DNA of 64,000 nucleotides from Eopsaltria australis (GCA_034509425.1 JAVTVJ010011652.1:9232001-9296000); one strand, 5' to 3'; numbered from the stretch's first letter, positions 27,301 to 42,300 are shown. Made by a program: numbers and translations. The notes: generated from the letters alone by a model not told the origin.

Positions 27301-30300
27301 AAAAAAAGTACCTCTACAGGGAAAGTTCATTTCCAAGAAATATGTATGCATACCACTTTGGAATTCTATATCTGAAATTACTGATATCTCTAAAAGTTTT
27401 TCTCATGAATCCAAAAGATAAGGAACAGGAATTGTGGGCAAATCACAACCTCTGTTATTTACAGTGTAGTTACCCCATGCTGGCTGTCATTTATAGGTAA
27501 GGCATTTTGGATAGTTTAATGTAGATTATCATACTTGTGTTATTGTCTTACATAGGAATGACATTAAACTTGTCTACTTATGTATCTCTTAGTCCTCTGT
27601 TAGAGGTATTGAATAAGCAAACTGTTACCCATATTCCCTCTTCATGCTTCTAAGAGAGTGTTTTCCAACTAGAAAGAACATTTCCTTCTAAGTTGTGGCA
27701 TTGCTAAATCCAGTAACAATTATTGTACCTAGGAAAGCTAGGCAGCCTTTTGACCCTGAAAGCTGAGCAATGAGATGCTCTTACAGTTTTGTGCTTATTC
27801 CTTTTCTTGTCTCTTTTTTCCATGTTAATAACTTTCTGGAAAAGGCATATTGTTTCTAACTTTTAATTAATATTTTTAAATTAATGTTTACAAAAATAAC
27901 TATTTCTTCTTTTCCTTTTCTTTCAAAGTTTCATGATCTCTTCTGATTGAGCGCTCAAAAAAAAACCCCTATGATTTTTTAAAAACTTACCTTTTGACCT
28001 TTTTATATATGATGGAAAACCTTTCTTTTTGCTTCTGGTTAAAATCTGGGATAGGGATCACCAGAAATAGATTTCTGTGTATGTCAGCTTTTAAACAATA
28101 GGAAAAAGCAAATGTTCATGCCATCATCACAGATAAAAGATTTTCCATAGCTCAGCTTAGTAAGACAAAGACTGACAACAGCAAAACCCGTCAACATTAA
28201 CAAGAAAAATCAGGGCATTCATGAACTCATGCAATTGTACTTTTGTTTCTTACTTTTCAATAGAGTGAATTAAGGTCAGAATGACAACCTGAATTTTTGT
28301 CATAAAATCTAAATCTCCATGGTTTTGTGGAGTGAAGTCATTAATTGAACAGTACTTTCTATGGGTTAATAGCAGGCTAATCCATAATATTTTTTTTCTA
28401 ATATAATATTAAAAAAGAATGCTCTTTGCTGCCTCTAGATTAGCAGATTGAATTAACATCCTATGAACCGTGAAAGTGTTCCAGAAAGAAGCCCAAAAGT
28501 CTTAAAACCATCTAAAAACTAACTTATTTTCAGCATGTTTTAATGCTTCCCTGCTGCTTGTTACATTTAATAAAACCTTCTTGCTAAGTTTTAAGTTCTT
28601 GGCTACCTGCATATCTGTCAAGATGAAAAATTTGAAGTTGTAGAAATTGATAACATTTCATAAATCCTAGTATAATATTTTCTCCACAAAAAACCAAAGA
28701 AGTCGGCTTTTTCCTTTTTGCAAACTTTAAGGATGAAACTTCACCATGGTTCTTTACAGGGTAGATTAGTTTCTGAAAAAGAATAATGCAGTTGTGTAGT
28801 ACAAAATCAAGCAAGTCTCTGCATCTCACATGGAGTTTGATCAAAGCAAGTGGGGATAAGGCACTTAGATAAGTAATGCGCAGCCTACTAAACACAATTA
28901 TGGGGTAATTTATACATAGCATAAATTTCTCCTTGATTTCAACTATTCTTGCCTGGCTACAGTCACTGTGGACATTGTTGGTGGGGTGAGAAGCAGGGTC
29001 TCTTTCTGAGTTTGATCATGTCCTGTCTTGGTTGCATTTTGATAATGCATTGTACTGTTCTAAAGAACTGAAATTTTAGAGACATTTATTTGAAAATTTA
29101 TATTGGAAGTATATTTGAGATTTGAAAATATTTGAAATACGTTTATATTGAAAAATATTCAGAATAAATTTGAAAATTTAGGAATTTTCAAGCTGTGCTC
29201 ACTCAGCTGAAATAGTGAATTAGTCCACCCTGAGTAGTGCATGTGTTTTAATTTACATATTGATATATACTGGAAGAGCAGTGGTTTAAAGAAGCCTTCT
29301 CTCAGCTGACAGATGGTATGGATGGACCTTCATAAGACCGAAAAGACAACAATGAATAATAAGTTAATCATAGTGTCATAAAAATAATAAGATTGGCAGA
29401 AACGTCTGTAAGTCATCCAGTCTAACTCTCCATTCAAAGCAGATCGAACTTAAAAGTTAGCTCAGGTTCTCACCTAGATCAGTTTTGAAAATCTGCAAGA
29501 ACTTCTTCCTCATGTCCTGGTTCTGTGTCCTTTTGGCTTTCTTCTTGAATGGACCACAAACATTAAATGTAAGGACTGTAACCTGAAATAAATCACAAAA
29601 ATCACCCAATCCCAGCAAAATGTTACAAGTTGAAATACGTGAAAACACAGCGGTCATTACTAAGGATTCCTGAGGGAAAAAAGACAGGAGGTAATAAAAT
29701 GTGCTTAAAAATATTGGAATACCACCAAAAAATGTCAAGGAGAGAAGTTATTCACAATTAATTAAATTAATAGATTTTGGATTTCTACTGTTTCCTTTTT
29801 GTATGAGTTCATTAAGGTGTAAGTAGTGATTGCATATACTATAGTTGCATGTTCCAAAAGTTGCCGTCTGTAAAACTTGATTATCATTCATGGAAGATGA
29901 CAACCTTTTTGCTATGCCTTCTTATTCTCAAAAGGAAAATAAACTCAGGATTTAGAAGTGATTATGTAAGAGATACGCAGAAAAAATTCTGATGGAAAAA
30001 ATTGGAAATGTTTTCTCATCATAGTTTGGATTTTTTGCCTGACCTATATTTTACAGCTTCGCATTTTAGGTTTCTGGTGCACGAATTTTCAGTAACTCTA
30101 ACCTTTGTGGAGTGCAACTTAATTTTTGAGGGAAGCATTCTATTCTGTCCTGCTGCTCAATGTAAGGACTGAAATATTTTTTTTTCTCAGCAAGTGTTTG
30201 TGAACAAAGACAATATGAGGGTAGAGATAAATAAAAAACAACAAACAAACACTCCCCCCCCCCAAAAAAATCCAAAATTGCACATTTTTAGCTTATACAT

Positions 30301-33300
30301 AATAGTTTATTTCAATTTTTCACTGTCAGTCTTGGTAAATAAAGCAAAAATGGAGTGCCTTCAGGATCTGTACGTCAAAGCACTGAGGTTGTATTTTAGG
30401 ATTTCAACATCTGTGCCTTGCCCTGGCTTTACCTGTTTCCAGATGTTTTCTGTATGACTGACAGCAGCGTTAGTGTGAATGAACATCGTGTCTGGTATCT
30501 AATAATACTACTCTTTCTTAACTTTAAGAGATGCTCCCTCCTCAACTCATGACCTGTGGCAAACCCTAAAAATACTAGGACTATTAAAAAAAAAAACCTA
30601 AAATGGGAACCAAATTAAAACACAGGGTCCCTTCCTTTACCACAGAGGTCTTTAGAGGAATTCAAAACCTGCACCTATGCTTTTCATGTCAGAAAAAATT
30701 CCTTTTGGGAAACTGTTTGATCTCTCCTCTAAAAATGTGGGTTTGATAGCTGAAAGCTTAGTAGCTGAAAAGATTCAACAGAAAGGGTTTTGTGGTTTCC
30801 ATGGATCTTCTGTGTAAATGCTTTTCAATTTTAAATGGCCCTCTGGGTTTGTGACTGAATACTTCTCGTAGACCAGGAAGATTCAATAATCAAAATTATA
30901 TTGTTTTTATTTAGTGTGTGGTTCCTTCATGTCTTAAACAAGACTGTCCTCTCACTTTGCCTGAGGATACATCTTGCTGTAGCTGTGTGATTAGATTTTA
31001 GATACATGCAGTTGAAAATAAACCCAATTACCTAAATAAATGGAAGGTAGCAGTAAATTGTGATTAGCACATAATTGTAAACCCAGAGATACAGAAGCTT
31101 GAAACACCAAATGTTTAAATTTGGGGATGTAGCAGCTAACTATTAATACTTTGAAGATGAGGCATTTATTACCTTATTAATAAAATTCTCAGAAACAGTA
31201 AGAATGCTTTAATACTTTGAAGTATTAATATTTAAAAGCCAATAGAGATACCTCCATATATTTTGTAAATACAGGCTTAATATGTCTTGAGTATGGTGTA
31301 TGGGTGTAATTTAAGAATATGCATAGAATATACTGAACAAATCTAGAGAGATGACATTTACCACTGTTCTGTAAACTTCATGAGAAAACACTTTTATGAG
31401 GATGCATCAACCTATTAAATATGACTCTATCAAATATTAGAAATATGCGTGTTGCATGGTGGCCATAAACTGCGTCATTTTAAACTCTTTCCAAGAGGAC
31501 TTGAACAGTAACAACCCAGTCACTGCTATGTGAGAGAAACCAGCTGATGCATTCAGCAGTTTTACATACAATTATGTCTGAAGCTGTAATTTTCATTTTC
31601 ATTGAAGAAAGACAGTTTGGGGTTTTTTTGCAGAAATGGCAGATTTCATAGGGCAATATTGAATTTCTTAAACTGATTACTTTAATGGTTTGTATCAATC
31701 AAACAGGCTGTAAAATATGTTTGAAATGTTTCAGAGCCAGCTGAAGAGATAAATATGCTTTTTAGCTTTCTTAATACTATATTCTCTCTAGTAATACGTA
31801 ACATTCATCATTCAGGAATCAATAAACTGAAGTAAAAATTGTGGTATTAATGTAGAAAAGTAGGATATTTTTGAAAACAGTGAATTCAAGATTCCTGTTT
31901 GCTAAGCTTCGAACCATTAACAAATTTTCACATTTTGCCTGTAATTATCTGTAATGGAAAAATGGAAAACTCTTACTTATATTTTGATCTCCTTAAAGAA
32001 ACAGTTTATTTAAGGATGTGTCTGTCGTTGACACTTTTCGTGTCTAATAACTCGGCTGTAGCTGGTCTGAGATCGATGGAGATCATTAAACTTCTCCAAG
32101 TTCCACATGACTGGCTGGGCAGGTGAATAACAAAGATAAATGCCTTGACATAAGGGAGGGCTGAAGTTACAGAGAGATGGCATAACTATGGGAAAGATCT
32201 CAAAGGGGTCTTGTAATGTTTTAGACACCAAAGACAATCATAAAATTTGTAGGAAATCAGATTTCAGTTTTTCCCATGCCCACATGAAAGTTCAGTTTAT
32301 AAAACTGAGGTTCTTTATCACCTGCCCTCTGGAAATGGGGCTTAATTTTGCACCTAAAGATACAAGGCTTGCCAAAATGTGCAAATTAACAATGTAGTTT
32401 CTTTGGAAATGCACATCTTTGAGGTGTTTCTTGTATTTTTCACTTTCTTCTAACCAATTTTAGCTCCCTCTGGCACTTTGGGCAAAGATCTTGCCCTTCG
32501 TATAAAATCATTGACTTATATAGGAGAAAAAGGGAAAGAATTTAGAAGAATAGGATTAGTGTGATCTCTCTGGAGCTATTTCCCAGGGGTTCCTGTATTC
32601 TCTTTTCATTGTCTGTTTGCACACATCTGTGTTAAACGCTCAGCTGAGCAAGACTAAGAACAAGGTACCTGGGTCTATCAGTAAAGTCCCCATCTTTGTG
32701 ACATTGATTGCTTGATCATTAATATTTTTTGCACCATTCTCTGCGTGTACAGTGAAAGAGTTTAACAGAAAATAAACTGAGAGTATTACTCCTATGTTAC
32801 CTGTGAATCTCATGCAATCAAAATTATTTAGCTCTAACTTGGCAGCATAGCTCATAACAAAAATTTATGCTCCAGAATATATTTTTTTAATACAACAAAT
32901 ATACTTCATACCTAAATCCAAAACTGTATCAAGTGGTGAATAAATAACCTCTGATCAACTCTCAAAGGTTCTTGTTCTGTGAAAGTTAAAAATACTGTAT
33001 TTTCAGGTGATCTGAGGACTACAGAACTACAAAACAAGGACTTGAATGGTCTGCTTAAACGTTTTAAAAATTACTGCAGAAGAAATAACATTCTTCTTGA
33101 GAAAAAAATGTTATCTAAAAAGCAAGTGACAACAATGCAACTCAACAATTCATGAAACACAGGGGATTTCAGGAAGTTATGTTGGTGTCTGCCATAATAC
33201 AATACAGGATTGACATCAATTCCTTTTTAAAAATATGATTTAAAAATTTAGTCATAGGAGAACATAGACCAGAACCCCTTGTCAGTGACTTTCACAGGCA

Positions 33301-36300
33301 AACCAAATTAAAATGTATGTCCTCCTGATAGTCATTTTATTTGGTTCCTTTGGCAGCCTTAATGAAATGTTACCTCAAGTAAAACCAAGGAAATCCATAT
33401 TTTCTGTTTAAAATGCAAGGTGGTTCTACTGACAGCCATAGGACATTGATACTGATACAAAGTGAACCGAGTATTAAATACGTGACGATACAGGAGTACA
33501 ACACTTATTATCTTTACATGCTTTACTTTCCATTTCACTTTCATATTATAGAAAATGCCATTGTCACATATAGGCTTCCATCAAAGTTTCTTGTCTTGAT
33601 GAGGGTTGATAGTTAATGGTTCTTTTTCCCCCTTTGAAAGGCAGAAGGACATGCTGGTGGTAATTGACTTTCCAGAGGTGTACTGCAATGCTCACTGAAG
33701 CAGTTCTGTTTGATTCAGTAGACTGGAACTGCAAAATGATTTCAGCTAACAGCTCTACGCCAGAGTAGTCAAATGCCTGGAAAAATGAGGTAGCAATGAA
33801 TACCTCCAAATAGGAGTATCAGCCATTTTACTGCTGGAAATTAGCTGTGGAAACAGAATTGAAAGGGCTTTTGTGTTCTCTAGGGGTAAAATGATTGTGT
33901 AAATAAAAAAATACTCAAAGCATGAGTATTATTTCTCCTCCCCTGATTTCTCTCCAAGCATTACCATAAACAATGTTTTCTCTGTAAGCTTCATATCTTT
34001 GAACTTTTTCAAATACTGAATCTGTAAGAAATACTAATAAATATATTTTCTTTCTCATCAATGTGATGCTTAATATTTTACTTACTTCTTTCCTTCAGAA
34101 GTGCATTCAGGATGGATTCCTGCTTACCCTGACTTAAGTTACTTATCTATTAAATTAAGCAGGAATAGAAGTAAATATAGCTAAACTGCAGCATGGAATA
34201 CACTGTAAGAATCATCTCTGTGTGATTTCCAACAGCCCCAAAGACATTCTCCAATAAAAGAGGGGAAAAAAAGTCAAGGTGTCTCTTTCTTCTTAGATAC
34301 AATAGCTCCTCAATTAGTCTAGCTCACCAAGAGACAATACAGTTATCTCTATGTAAATGAATCTCCTTTCTCTTTCTTCTAAATTTTCTCTGGACATTTT
34401 TGTGAGTTTCTGAATTCATTTTTTATCTTTTTGTTACATGCATTTTTATTTTCTGTCCTCTCTGCTGGCTTAGACTGTCTCACGTGGTCCTGGTAAAGCA
34501 AACTGCAAAGCCTGTAAATTCCTTTTCATCTGCAAAGTTCCGGATAAGACATAGTGGTTACACTCTCCATGAAGGGTGTTAACCAAGGAAGGTGAATATA
34601 AATCACTTCAGTGCAGCCTCCTGGCTGCCTCCACCAGCAGGACCTATCCCTCACCCTGCCTGGCAGTGCTGGAGACATCGTGTGCCGTGGGTGGAGAGGC
34701 AGACACAGGATGAATATCCAGCGCAGTGGAGAGAAGCAAATGGGTTTGAAGCTGTTTGATAGGTGAAGTTTCAGATCTTCTGACACTGGCTGTGAGTCAG
34801 TGATAGGTGAGGTTTCAGATCTTCTGACGTTGTCCCACTTTATTGCCCATGACTCTTAAAGGACAGATGAAGAGGAGTATTTAAACTCCTTTCTCGTGGC
34901 CAGTTTTAATAAAAAAAAGAAGACTAGTTTGGTCAAATAGATGCCTGGACATCTTAAGCTGAGCAAACAAATCTGCAGAGCCTTTTCTTAATCAATTTTT
35001 GTAATTAATCTTTCTGTGGTTTAGTGTCTACCTCTAAATGGAAGAGATTATAGATATTCTCACAAGGACATTATGACGATTAATTAATTAATGTTTGCAA
35101 AGCTCTTAAGTTGCAATAAGATCTAGAAAGAAGTGGTATATATGAAATAAATTAATAACTACCTGTCCTGTGACCTTTGTTTCTTCTGTGCTGAATAAGT
35201 GTAATGTCTTGAAAAAAAAAAGTGGACTGTGAACAGGCAGTTAAAGAGAATAACAATATTGGCACATAAAAGGTGATAAATAGGGTTTTCACACAACCCT
35301 TACTTCTGCTATTATTTACCATTTAAAGCTTGACTCATAAAATTAGGGTTTATTTTAGCATTATTAGTAGATTCTTTTTTTTTTTTAGTCTGTATTCTCC
35401 ATATTTAGATCTCATTTGCAGACAGGAGAAAAGCACTGGAGGAAACATAGGTTATTTCTCTTTTAAAAGGTCAATGAGAAAAACAAACATGGTATTTGTA
35501 GATATGTTTTTAAGTCAAGACTATCTGGGAATAGGATTTAGAATTGTTGGATTTTTTTTCTGAAAGGAAAAGTATATTCTCAGAATCCCATAATTTCTAC
35601 AAAACCTTATTTTTATTTTATCAGAATTCCCAGGAAAAAGGATTACAAAATGATGTGATGCATGAAAAATTCAGGAAGAATAATTTGAAAATCAGGCTTA
35701 TAAATTCAGCTTTCTACAGAGCAGCTACTTTTCTGTCTGCCTGCCTCCCGGGTGCTTGAACCGTGGCATCTGGTTAGCTCTGAAGTTAATGACCATTTTC
35801 TATATGGATTATTTTCACAAAGATGTTAAAATCAAATCCCAGCTGAAGGAAAAAGAAAAAGGAAAGTCCTCTTGCTCTGACTCTTCTTTTATTTTGATGT
35901 TTCTTTTGCAAGTGGCTAGTAGATTGACATCGCTTCTTGTATGAACTGTGCCCTAAACATAAGTAGAGCTAAACTGATAATTATTTTTTTTGTAGTATAG
36001 GCAGAAAAAAATAATGCTTCAGTGGTATATTTATATATATCTAACATGTACCTTTCTAGATTTGTGCATGCAGGGAGGAATAAAGTTAAATATATGTACA
36101 TTTTGATCAAGCAATATCTGCAATAAAGACTATTTGAAGCCTTTTAAATCACTTCCTGATACATTGCCATTTTGCTAACCTCTGCAGAAAAAAACCCTTA
36201 CAGTCAGTCTTGCATTACACCCATAAAGCCAAGGTCTGGTTCCTTTTCGGACAAATTCAGAGTCAAGGTTCTCAGGCTGGAAAAAAATTGGGGCTAGAGA

Positions 36301-39300
36301 ATGGCCAGACACTCAAGCAAGAAATTCATCACTGGGTAGAACTGTCCTTTTACTTGCTGACTTACTGAGTAACATTTATGGAAATAAACTTAGCAGAATA
36401 TACTGTATGTTAACTTATCAGAATGGATGCTGCCTGCAGGCTATTGCAGTCATTCTTGCTGACATTATCCTGTTTCTATCAGATTGGCCATGTAGCTCCC
36501 AGTATTTTGTGGTAGAGTTTGCCTTACAAGGGGAGTTCTTGCCGAAAGGAAGCTGGAGAACAGCGAGGCAGGATGTCAACAGAGGGGCACCACCTCCAGC
36601 AGTGTCTGCTGCTCTGCTAGGGGCGTTGTGTTTGTGTCAGTGCATGTAATAAAAAACATTGTACCTGCTGGGCTCAGGCAGCCTCTATAGGAGAAACTGA
36701 GGGGTTCCCTGTAATGTTTGAGGGATGTGATTCCTGCCCTTCAGATCAGTGCCCGTGGTTTGCTGTGTGTGCACAGCCCCGTTCTCAGGCTGTAGGTGTT
36801 GCTGCACTGCAGCTGAGAGGTGCAAGCACGTCCTGCTGAGGCCTGCCAGCCTAGTTTTAATCTAATTAGCTTGGATAACAATGTTAGTGAGGATGTGATA
36901 GAATGAGCTTCAGTAAATAAACGTATGCTGATGTAAAAGCCTGCTAGGAATGATCAGGACATCCCTGGGTGGCCAGCAACAACAATGTACAAATTTGAAA
37001 ACCTCTTCCCAAGGGCTGTTGAAGCAAAGGCTTGGCAGTTGCTTCAAAGGCCCGCATCATCCCACAGATAGTTTATAGTTCTCCCTGTAAAACAATTTGA
37101 AAATATTATATAAGTTAACTGCTTGTCAAGATAAAATTTTAGTTGAAAAAATTTTTGTTTTCTCCCTGGAGTTTCCTAGTCTTTAAAGAGAAATTTCTCT
37201 GTGTTGTCTGCCTTCATCATAACAGTCATGTCACTCTTCTTACTGCTGCATTCAGGGTTCCAGTACTGGTAGCCTGAGTATCACTCTTTGTGTTCTTGAA
37301 TGGTAGAAGAGTAACACAAGCAGATGAAATTGGCTCTGGGTTACTGTTTGTTCTTTTTTGAAGAGGAGACAGCCCACTGGTGTAATGACAAAAATTAGAA
37401 AATTAACTCAGAAGTAGAAAAGGTAGCTGGAAGACAAAAGCTGGTTACTGAACCAAAGGATAGAGATCTTTAAAGGTATCCACGAGTTCTCATAAATGGA
37501 CAAGAGTATGCACTTCTGCTCTTACAATTAATTTAACTTCTATGTCTTTGATTGCATTTTCTAGTTGTTCTATTTTCATCCTATTCCTCTCTTGCTGATT
37601 TTCTTCTATTCAACAGCTTTTGTTTCTCTTCACCCTTCAGGAATCCTGAACCCACCAATGAAGAATCATTTGTATACAGTGTCATTTCTATTTGCTCTTT
37701 TCCTTCCCCCCCCCCACCCCCAGTGAGACAGGGCAGGCAGTGTGATGTGCTGGATATCAGTACAGTGCACCTCAGGTACACTGAAACATTTGATTTCACC
37801 TTCTGTTGTTTCTAGAATGTGTTTTCTTGCCCTTAGCTCTGAGCCAGAGCAGGAATTTGGCCAGATTCTGCCACATTTCTGCAGCACTGTATAGCTAAGT
37901 GTTTCCAGAACATCTGTTGCTACTGTTGTGTTCAGCAGCCTGGTGAAAGTATGAGCTGTGGAGTAGATTATCTAACACCCAAATACTGGCTTGTCTGAAA
38001 CTTTAGATAAGAATTGATTTATATGTATGTATCCAATCTGTAAAAAGTGGTGGCACTGCAAAAAATGAAATTATAGGTTGCAGTTTAGGTAAATTCTATG
38101 GTGTAATCACTTCAGATGGGTTCGAAGTGCAGTTTCCTGTACTTGCTTCTGTATTCCTATTTTTTTCTGCTCCTTACTGTTTCTTAGATAAATTGGGATT
38201 AACTTTTCTATGCCTCATTGCTGTAACCTAGTAATTTCCTGAATTTCAAAAATGCCATTCAAAATGTCTTTGTTAAAAATAATAATAAGCTATTAAGCTA
38301 GCTTATTCAACATGCTCAAGTCAAAAGATATTTACAATCATTAAACTGAAGTGAATGGATGGATTTTGAAGGAAGACAGCTTGTTCATTGCAATTTGTTG
38401 AGCTCCTCAGAATAAGCCAAGTTGAAGAAAAAATATATACTCAGTGACTTTGAATTTATAAAAACTGAAGGGCTTTCTGATGAATGCAAAATATTCTTTT
38501 CTCTGGTCTGTTTACAGTTTAGACCATTAGGACAAAGGTTGACTGTAAGTGGTAACATGAAATTTTCTGAGGCCTGACTCATAATTCTGCTTTGGAAGGA
38601 GGTGGGAAAAGAGGTTAAGAAATTCTAACACTAATTCTAGGCTAGAAGTAAATGCTGATTTATTTAATCTTACTATTGCTCTGTTTCTGTAAAAACCCTA
38701 CCTTGCAATGACTGTGGAATTTCCTAATATTTATAATATATTATAGAAAACGTATGGCTAGACTGTGATCAGAATGTGTCCCACACCTCACCAGGTTCCT
38801 CCTAGACCTGATGGACTGGGAAGTGTCTGTATCCCTGCATCCTGTTTTCTCACCAAAGAAGTGGCTTGAAAAGAAACTAATTTTGTCTGCTGACAGAGGA
38901 GCGTTGGTTGAGCCAGGAAATGAGTCAGGATTTCAGAGAACCAGCTGAGCTCTAGGTGCAGTGGAACATTTTCCCTTTTGCCACTGAGCAGCATCACTCC
39001 CAGCTGCAGGAACCGGGGCTGGTGCTCTCCACCTCAGAGACCACAGCGGTGCAAGTGCTGTGCTCCAGGCATCATTCTCTGCTTTGCTTACAGAAATGGA
39101 AAATGTGATGATGGTTCATTTTGCTGAATTCGGACATAGGCACGAAGGATGCCAAATTCTGTGAGACCCCCTGGGACTTCAAGGTGGCCCAATGATTCTA
39201 CAGTGTAGTGACTGCTGCCTCCAAGTAGTTCAATGGCATTTAACCAGTTAAAGGGGTGTGAAACTCTGTGCTTTCAGTCTTACAATACAAGTCTTTACAG

Positions 39301-42300
39301 AAAGATCAACACTTTTCAGATCTTGCTGAAGCCTTAGAAGTGCTCACATTTTAATGCATTTGCAAGGCTGGGTATTGAAAGAGTGAAGAAAAGTGAGTTA
39401 TATGCAAAATCCTCCTGATTTCGTCAGATTTTTCCCTGTGCAGAAATAAACCAAAACATTTTACCAAGTGGACTGCCCCTTTTCTCTTTGGCTAACTGAG
39501 CTTCCTTTCTTTTGTCATGTGGGAGATATGAAAAGGTTTCTGTGATTTCACTGAATTTCCCTGGTAGCATTTTTATGTTAAAGTGAATAAAGCTGCTTTG
39601 CCTGAATATTTTTAATTTATAATGCTTATATATTTAATAAGTATTAAATATAAATATCTAGGTGATATTATTTATTTATTTAGGATTTAGGTTTTGTCAT
39701 TAGACAATGTTTTGTTTTTCATATTACTTCAATAGTAGCTACATTTACTGAAATTGTCAATCAAGTGTTTGTTAAAAGTGGGTCCATATAAATATTAAGC
39801 TTTCTCCTCTTTGCTTCATAGAGTACAGTTCTTATTGTGACTATACTTCATTCTTTGCTTTTCTGGTTTTAGGGACTTGTTTCATGTTACAGCAATATTT
39901 TATTCCCAAAATACTTCAAGGAGGTACAATTACTTAAAAAGCATTTTTGGCTACAAGTCAGGCAAATTAAAATATCAGTTATTATCTCTCAACAGATTTT
40001 ACCTGATTAGTGGTGGAGTTCCGTTCATTATATGTGGGATTACAGCAGCAACCAATATCAATAATTATGGGATTGAAGGCAATGCACCATAGTAAGTATG
40101 AACTACTACCATAAAACTTTTAAGGAAAATATATTCTGTTTCTTATCCCAATAAATGTAGCTGACTTCATAAAGGGTACAGGCATGCAATTTGGGATGAT
40201 ATCTGTTATGAAATTTTATTAAATATTAGCTATGAAAGAGCAATGTCTTAATCTGGAGCTTGCTGCTTCAGCTCCACCAATTTGACTCCATTACTGGCAA
40301 TACCTTTCATTTAGAGAATTCCTCTTCATTTACATCTGAATAAGTGAAAGATATTAAAAATACCTAATGAATAGCATATCTAATGCAGCTATGAACTAAT
40401 TAAATATTTTCATATCATTATCCACCTTGATTTGATATCCTTCCAGCCACTTCAAGCAATTTACAAATAGTGATGTCAGAAAAGGACAAGTAAAAATCCC
40501 TTCCACACCTCCTCCACTCCCATCCCTCCATTAAAATCCAAATACTTTGGATTTTCAACACCTGCAAATGTTCCAGTCACAATGTCTGGCAATCCTGACT
40601 TAATCCTCATGTGTCCTTATGTGTAGGTTCAGTAGATCTCCACAAGCTCACCAGGCATCACATCGTTATTAATTCTTAATTCTTGGCATGAAGCATGAGG
40701 TATCCATAAGTACAATGAGTCTTCACATAAAAGCATAGCAGAAAGTGAATTAGACTGCAAAGTTAAACACAGTGTGTGTAACAGATCAGCATGGCAGTGA
40801 CTGGCACACTAATGGATATTTTAGTACTCTGGCAGCACTAATACTCTAGAGGACATCACTCAGTTACTGCTTTGAGCATCTATTGTAACACGTTTGAGAC
40901 CAGTTATGTTCCGGGTATGAGAAGTGGCAGCCAAGGAGAATGGTACCTAAGTGAGCATCTGCCTCCTTAAAGACATTTTTATAGGTAATTGAAATTTAAA
41001 TTCCACTAAGAAATCAGTGTGTACTATGGCTAACTCTATGCTCTGCCTAAGGCCCAACTCATATTCATATATTTATTCAAATTTATCCAATTAAACAGCC
41101 AGTTTATAATCAACTGTGTATTATAAAACTCTATTATTTATGTTCATAAATATGAGACATTTTTCATTTTGGTGCAGTTTCTGGGGCTATACTTCTTTAA
41201 TCATATTAATGTAGCAAATCAATACCTGGTGCCACAGTGTGCACAGAAAACAGGGGACAGATGAGGAATGGTTATAAGATTGAGTAAAAAGCTTCTGATT
41301 CAATGGCAGCATAGTTAGTTATGTGCCTTATTCATTTTTTATGGCATTAGTAAAGTAAATGTAGATGCATAAATTTGAACTTTTTTTACAGAATAGATTT
41401 TGTAAGTGATCCACAATGAGATTCTACTTGAAATAGAGCATCCCATGAGACTGTTCCACTCAGGAGCATTCCACTCTCCACTTTGCATCAAATACGCAGC
41501 ATTCAAATGTATTTAAAGTACTCACTCATGCAGCTTTGTGTTCTCTGCTTACCCAATTAAATATAGGTGGTAATTTACCTATGTTTTCACAAATAAATTC
41601 AGGGAATCTTTCCTTGTGCCTGTCTAACAGTAAATTATACACTCTGGAGCGTTTCTCTGAGTTCATTAATAAATGTGTGTATGTTTCTGTTGAAGGTTCA
41701 GATTTCAAGAATTCAAAGTCATTATTCTGCAGTTTCTTGCTGTAATACCCAGTGGGACTGTCTCTATTTAGCTGATAGGTTCTCAGCCTGGGAGGAAAAG
41801 TCATTCTGTCCTTTTTATAGTAACTTGTAGATAATTTCTGGCTCGACAAGAATCTGCTATCAGAAGTTTCCTCACTGGAACTGGAGGAACTGCAACTAAT
41901 CACACACGCCTAAATGAATATGAAGTGTCACACAGTGTCACTTTTAGAGCTGGAATCATAGTGACAGATCACCTGGTCTGTCTTTCTGACCCAGTGGGAA
42001 ATTAGCTATATACAAACCATTCCTGACAGTTATTTATCTGAGGTACTTTAAATGCTCCCATAATGGATAGGCCACATTTCATTCCAACATCTTATTATCC
42101 TAATTGTCCTAACAGCTAAGAAACTTTAATTTAGATCTTTCTTGCTGCACTTTAAGCCCATTACTTCTTGGTGAAGTCCAAGAGATAAAGTAACTTATTC
42201 CTCTTAACAGAAATCCATGTAATATTTAGGATATAAGAACCTAGTAGCAGCTGTACTAGGCCATACTGCCAGCTCAGTTCTCTGTAACCATGGCTAAAAG

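Larger units (their letters stand above)
16326..39995 (+). other. ADGRA1 intron, phase 2, 23.7 kb
   Basis: This is the longest intron in the window, between the TM3/ICL2 exon and the TM4 exon. It splits an Arg codon (AG/A). The donor is GTATGG and the acceptor CTCTCAACAG. It holds a G12 run (18249-18260), an AT-rich palindromic stretch near 19285-19360, two decayed CR1 pieces (22688-22731, 29350-29520), an A14 run (25639-25652), a C10 run (30254-30263), a 44-base tandem duplication (34758-34828) and a C-rich run (37706-37721). I see no gene inside; the longest frame, about 112 codons on the minus strand at 28584-28922, matches nothing I know. Confidence 0.85.

Noticed and set aside
28584..28922. 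Minus-strand frame of 112 codons in the long intron
   Set aside because: Leu/Ile-rich translation of AT-rich DNA, no family match and no good splice sites.
38119..38130. GGTTCGAA resembling a tRNA B box
   Set aside because: The following bases do not fit the B box and no cloverleaf or A box can be built around it.
39150..39215. Possible CR1 3' terminus with AATGATTCTACAG
   Set aside because: Too short and diverged to separate from chance.
40090..40094. Apparent in-frame TAG ending the TM4 frame
   Set aside because: It overlaps the GTAAGT donor; splicing after TA restores the Tyr codon and the conserved PYCWM.
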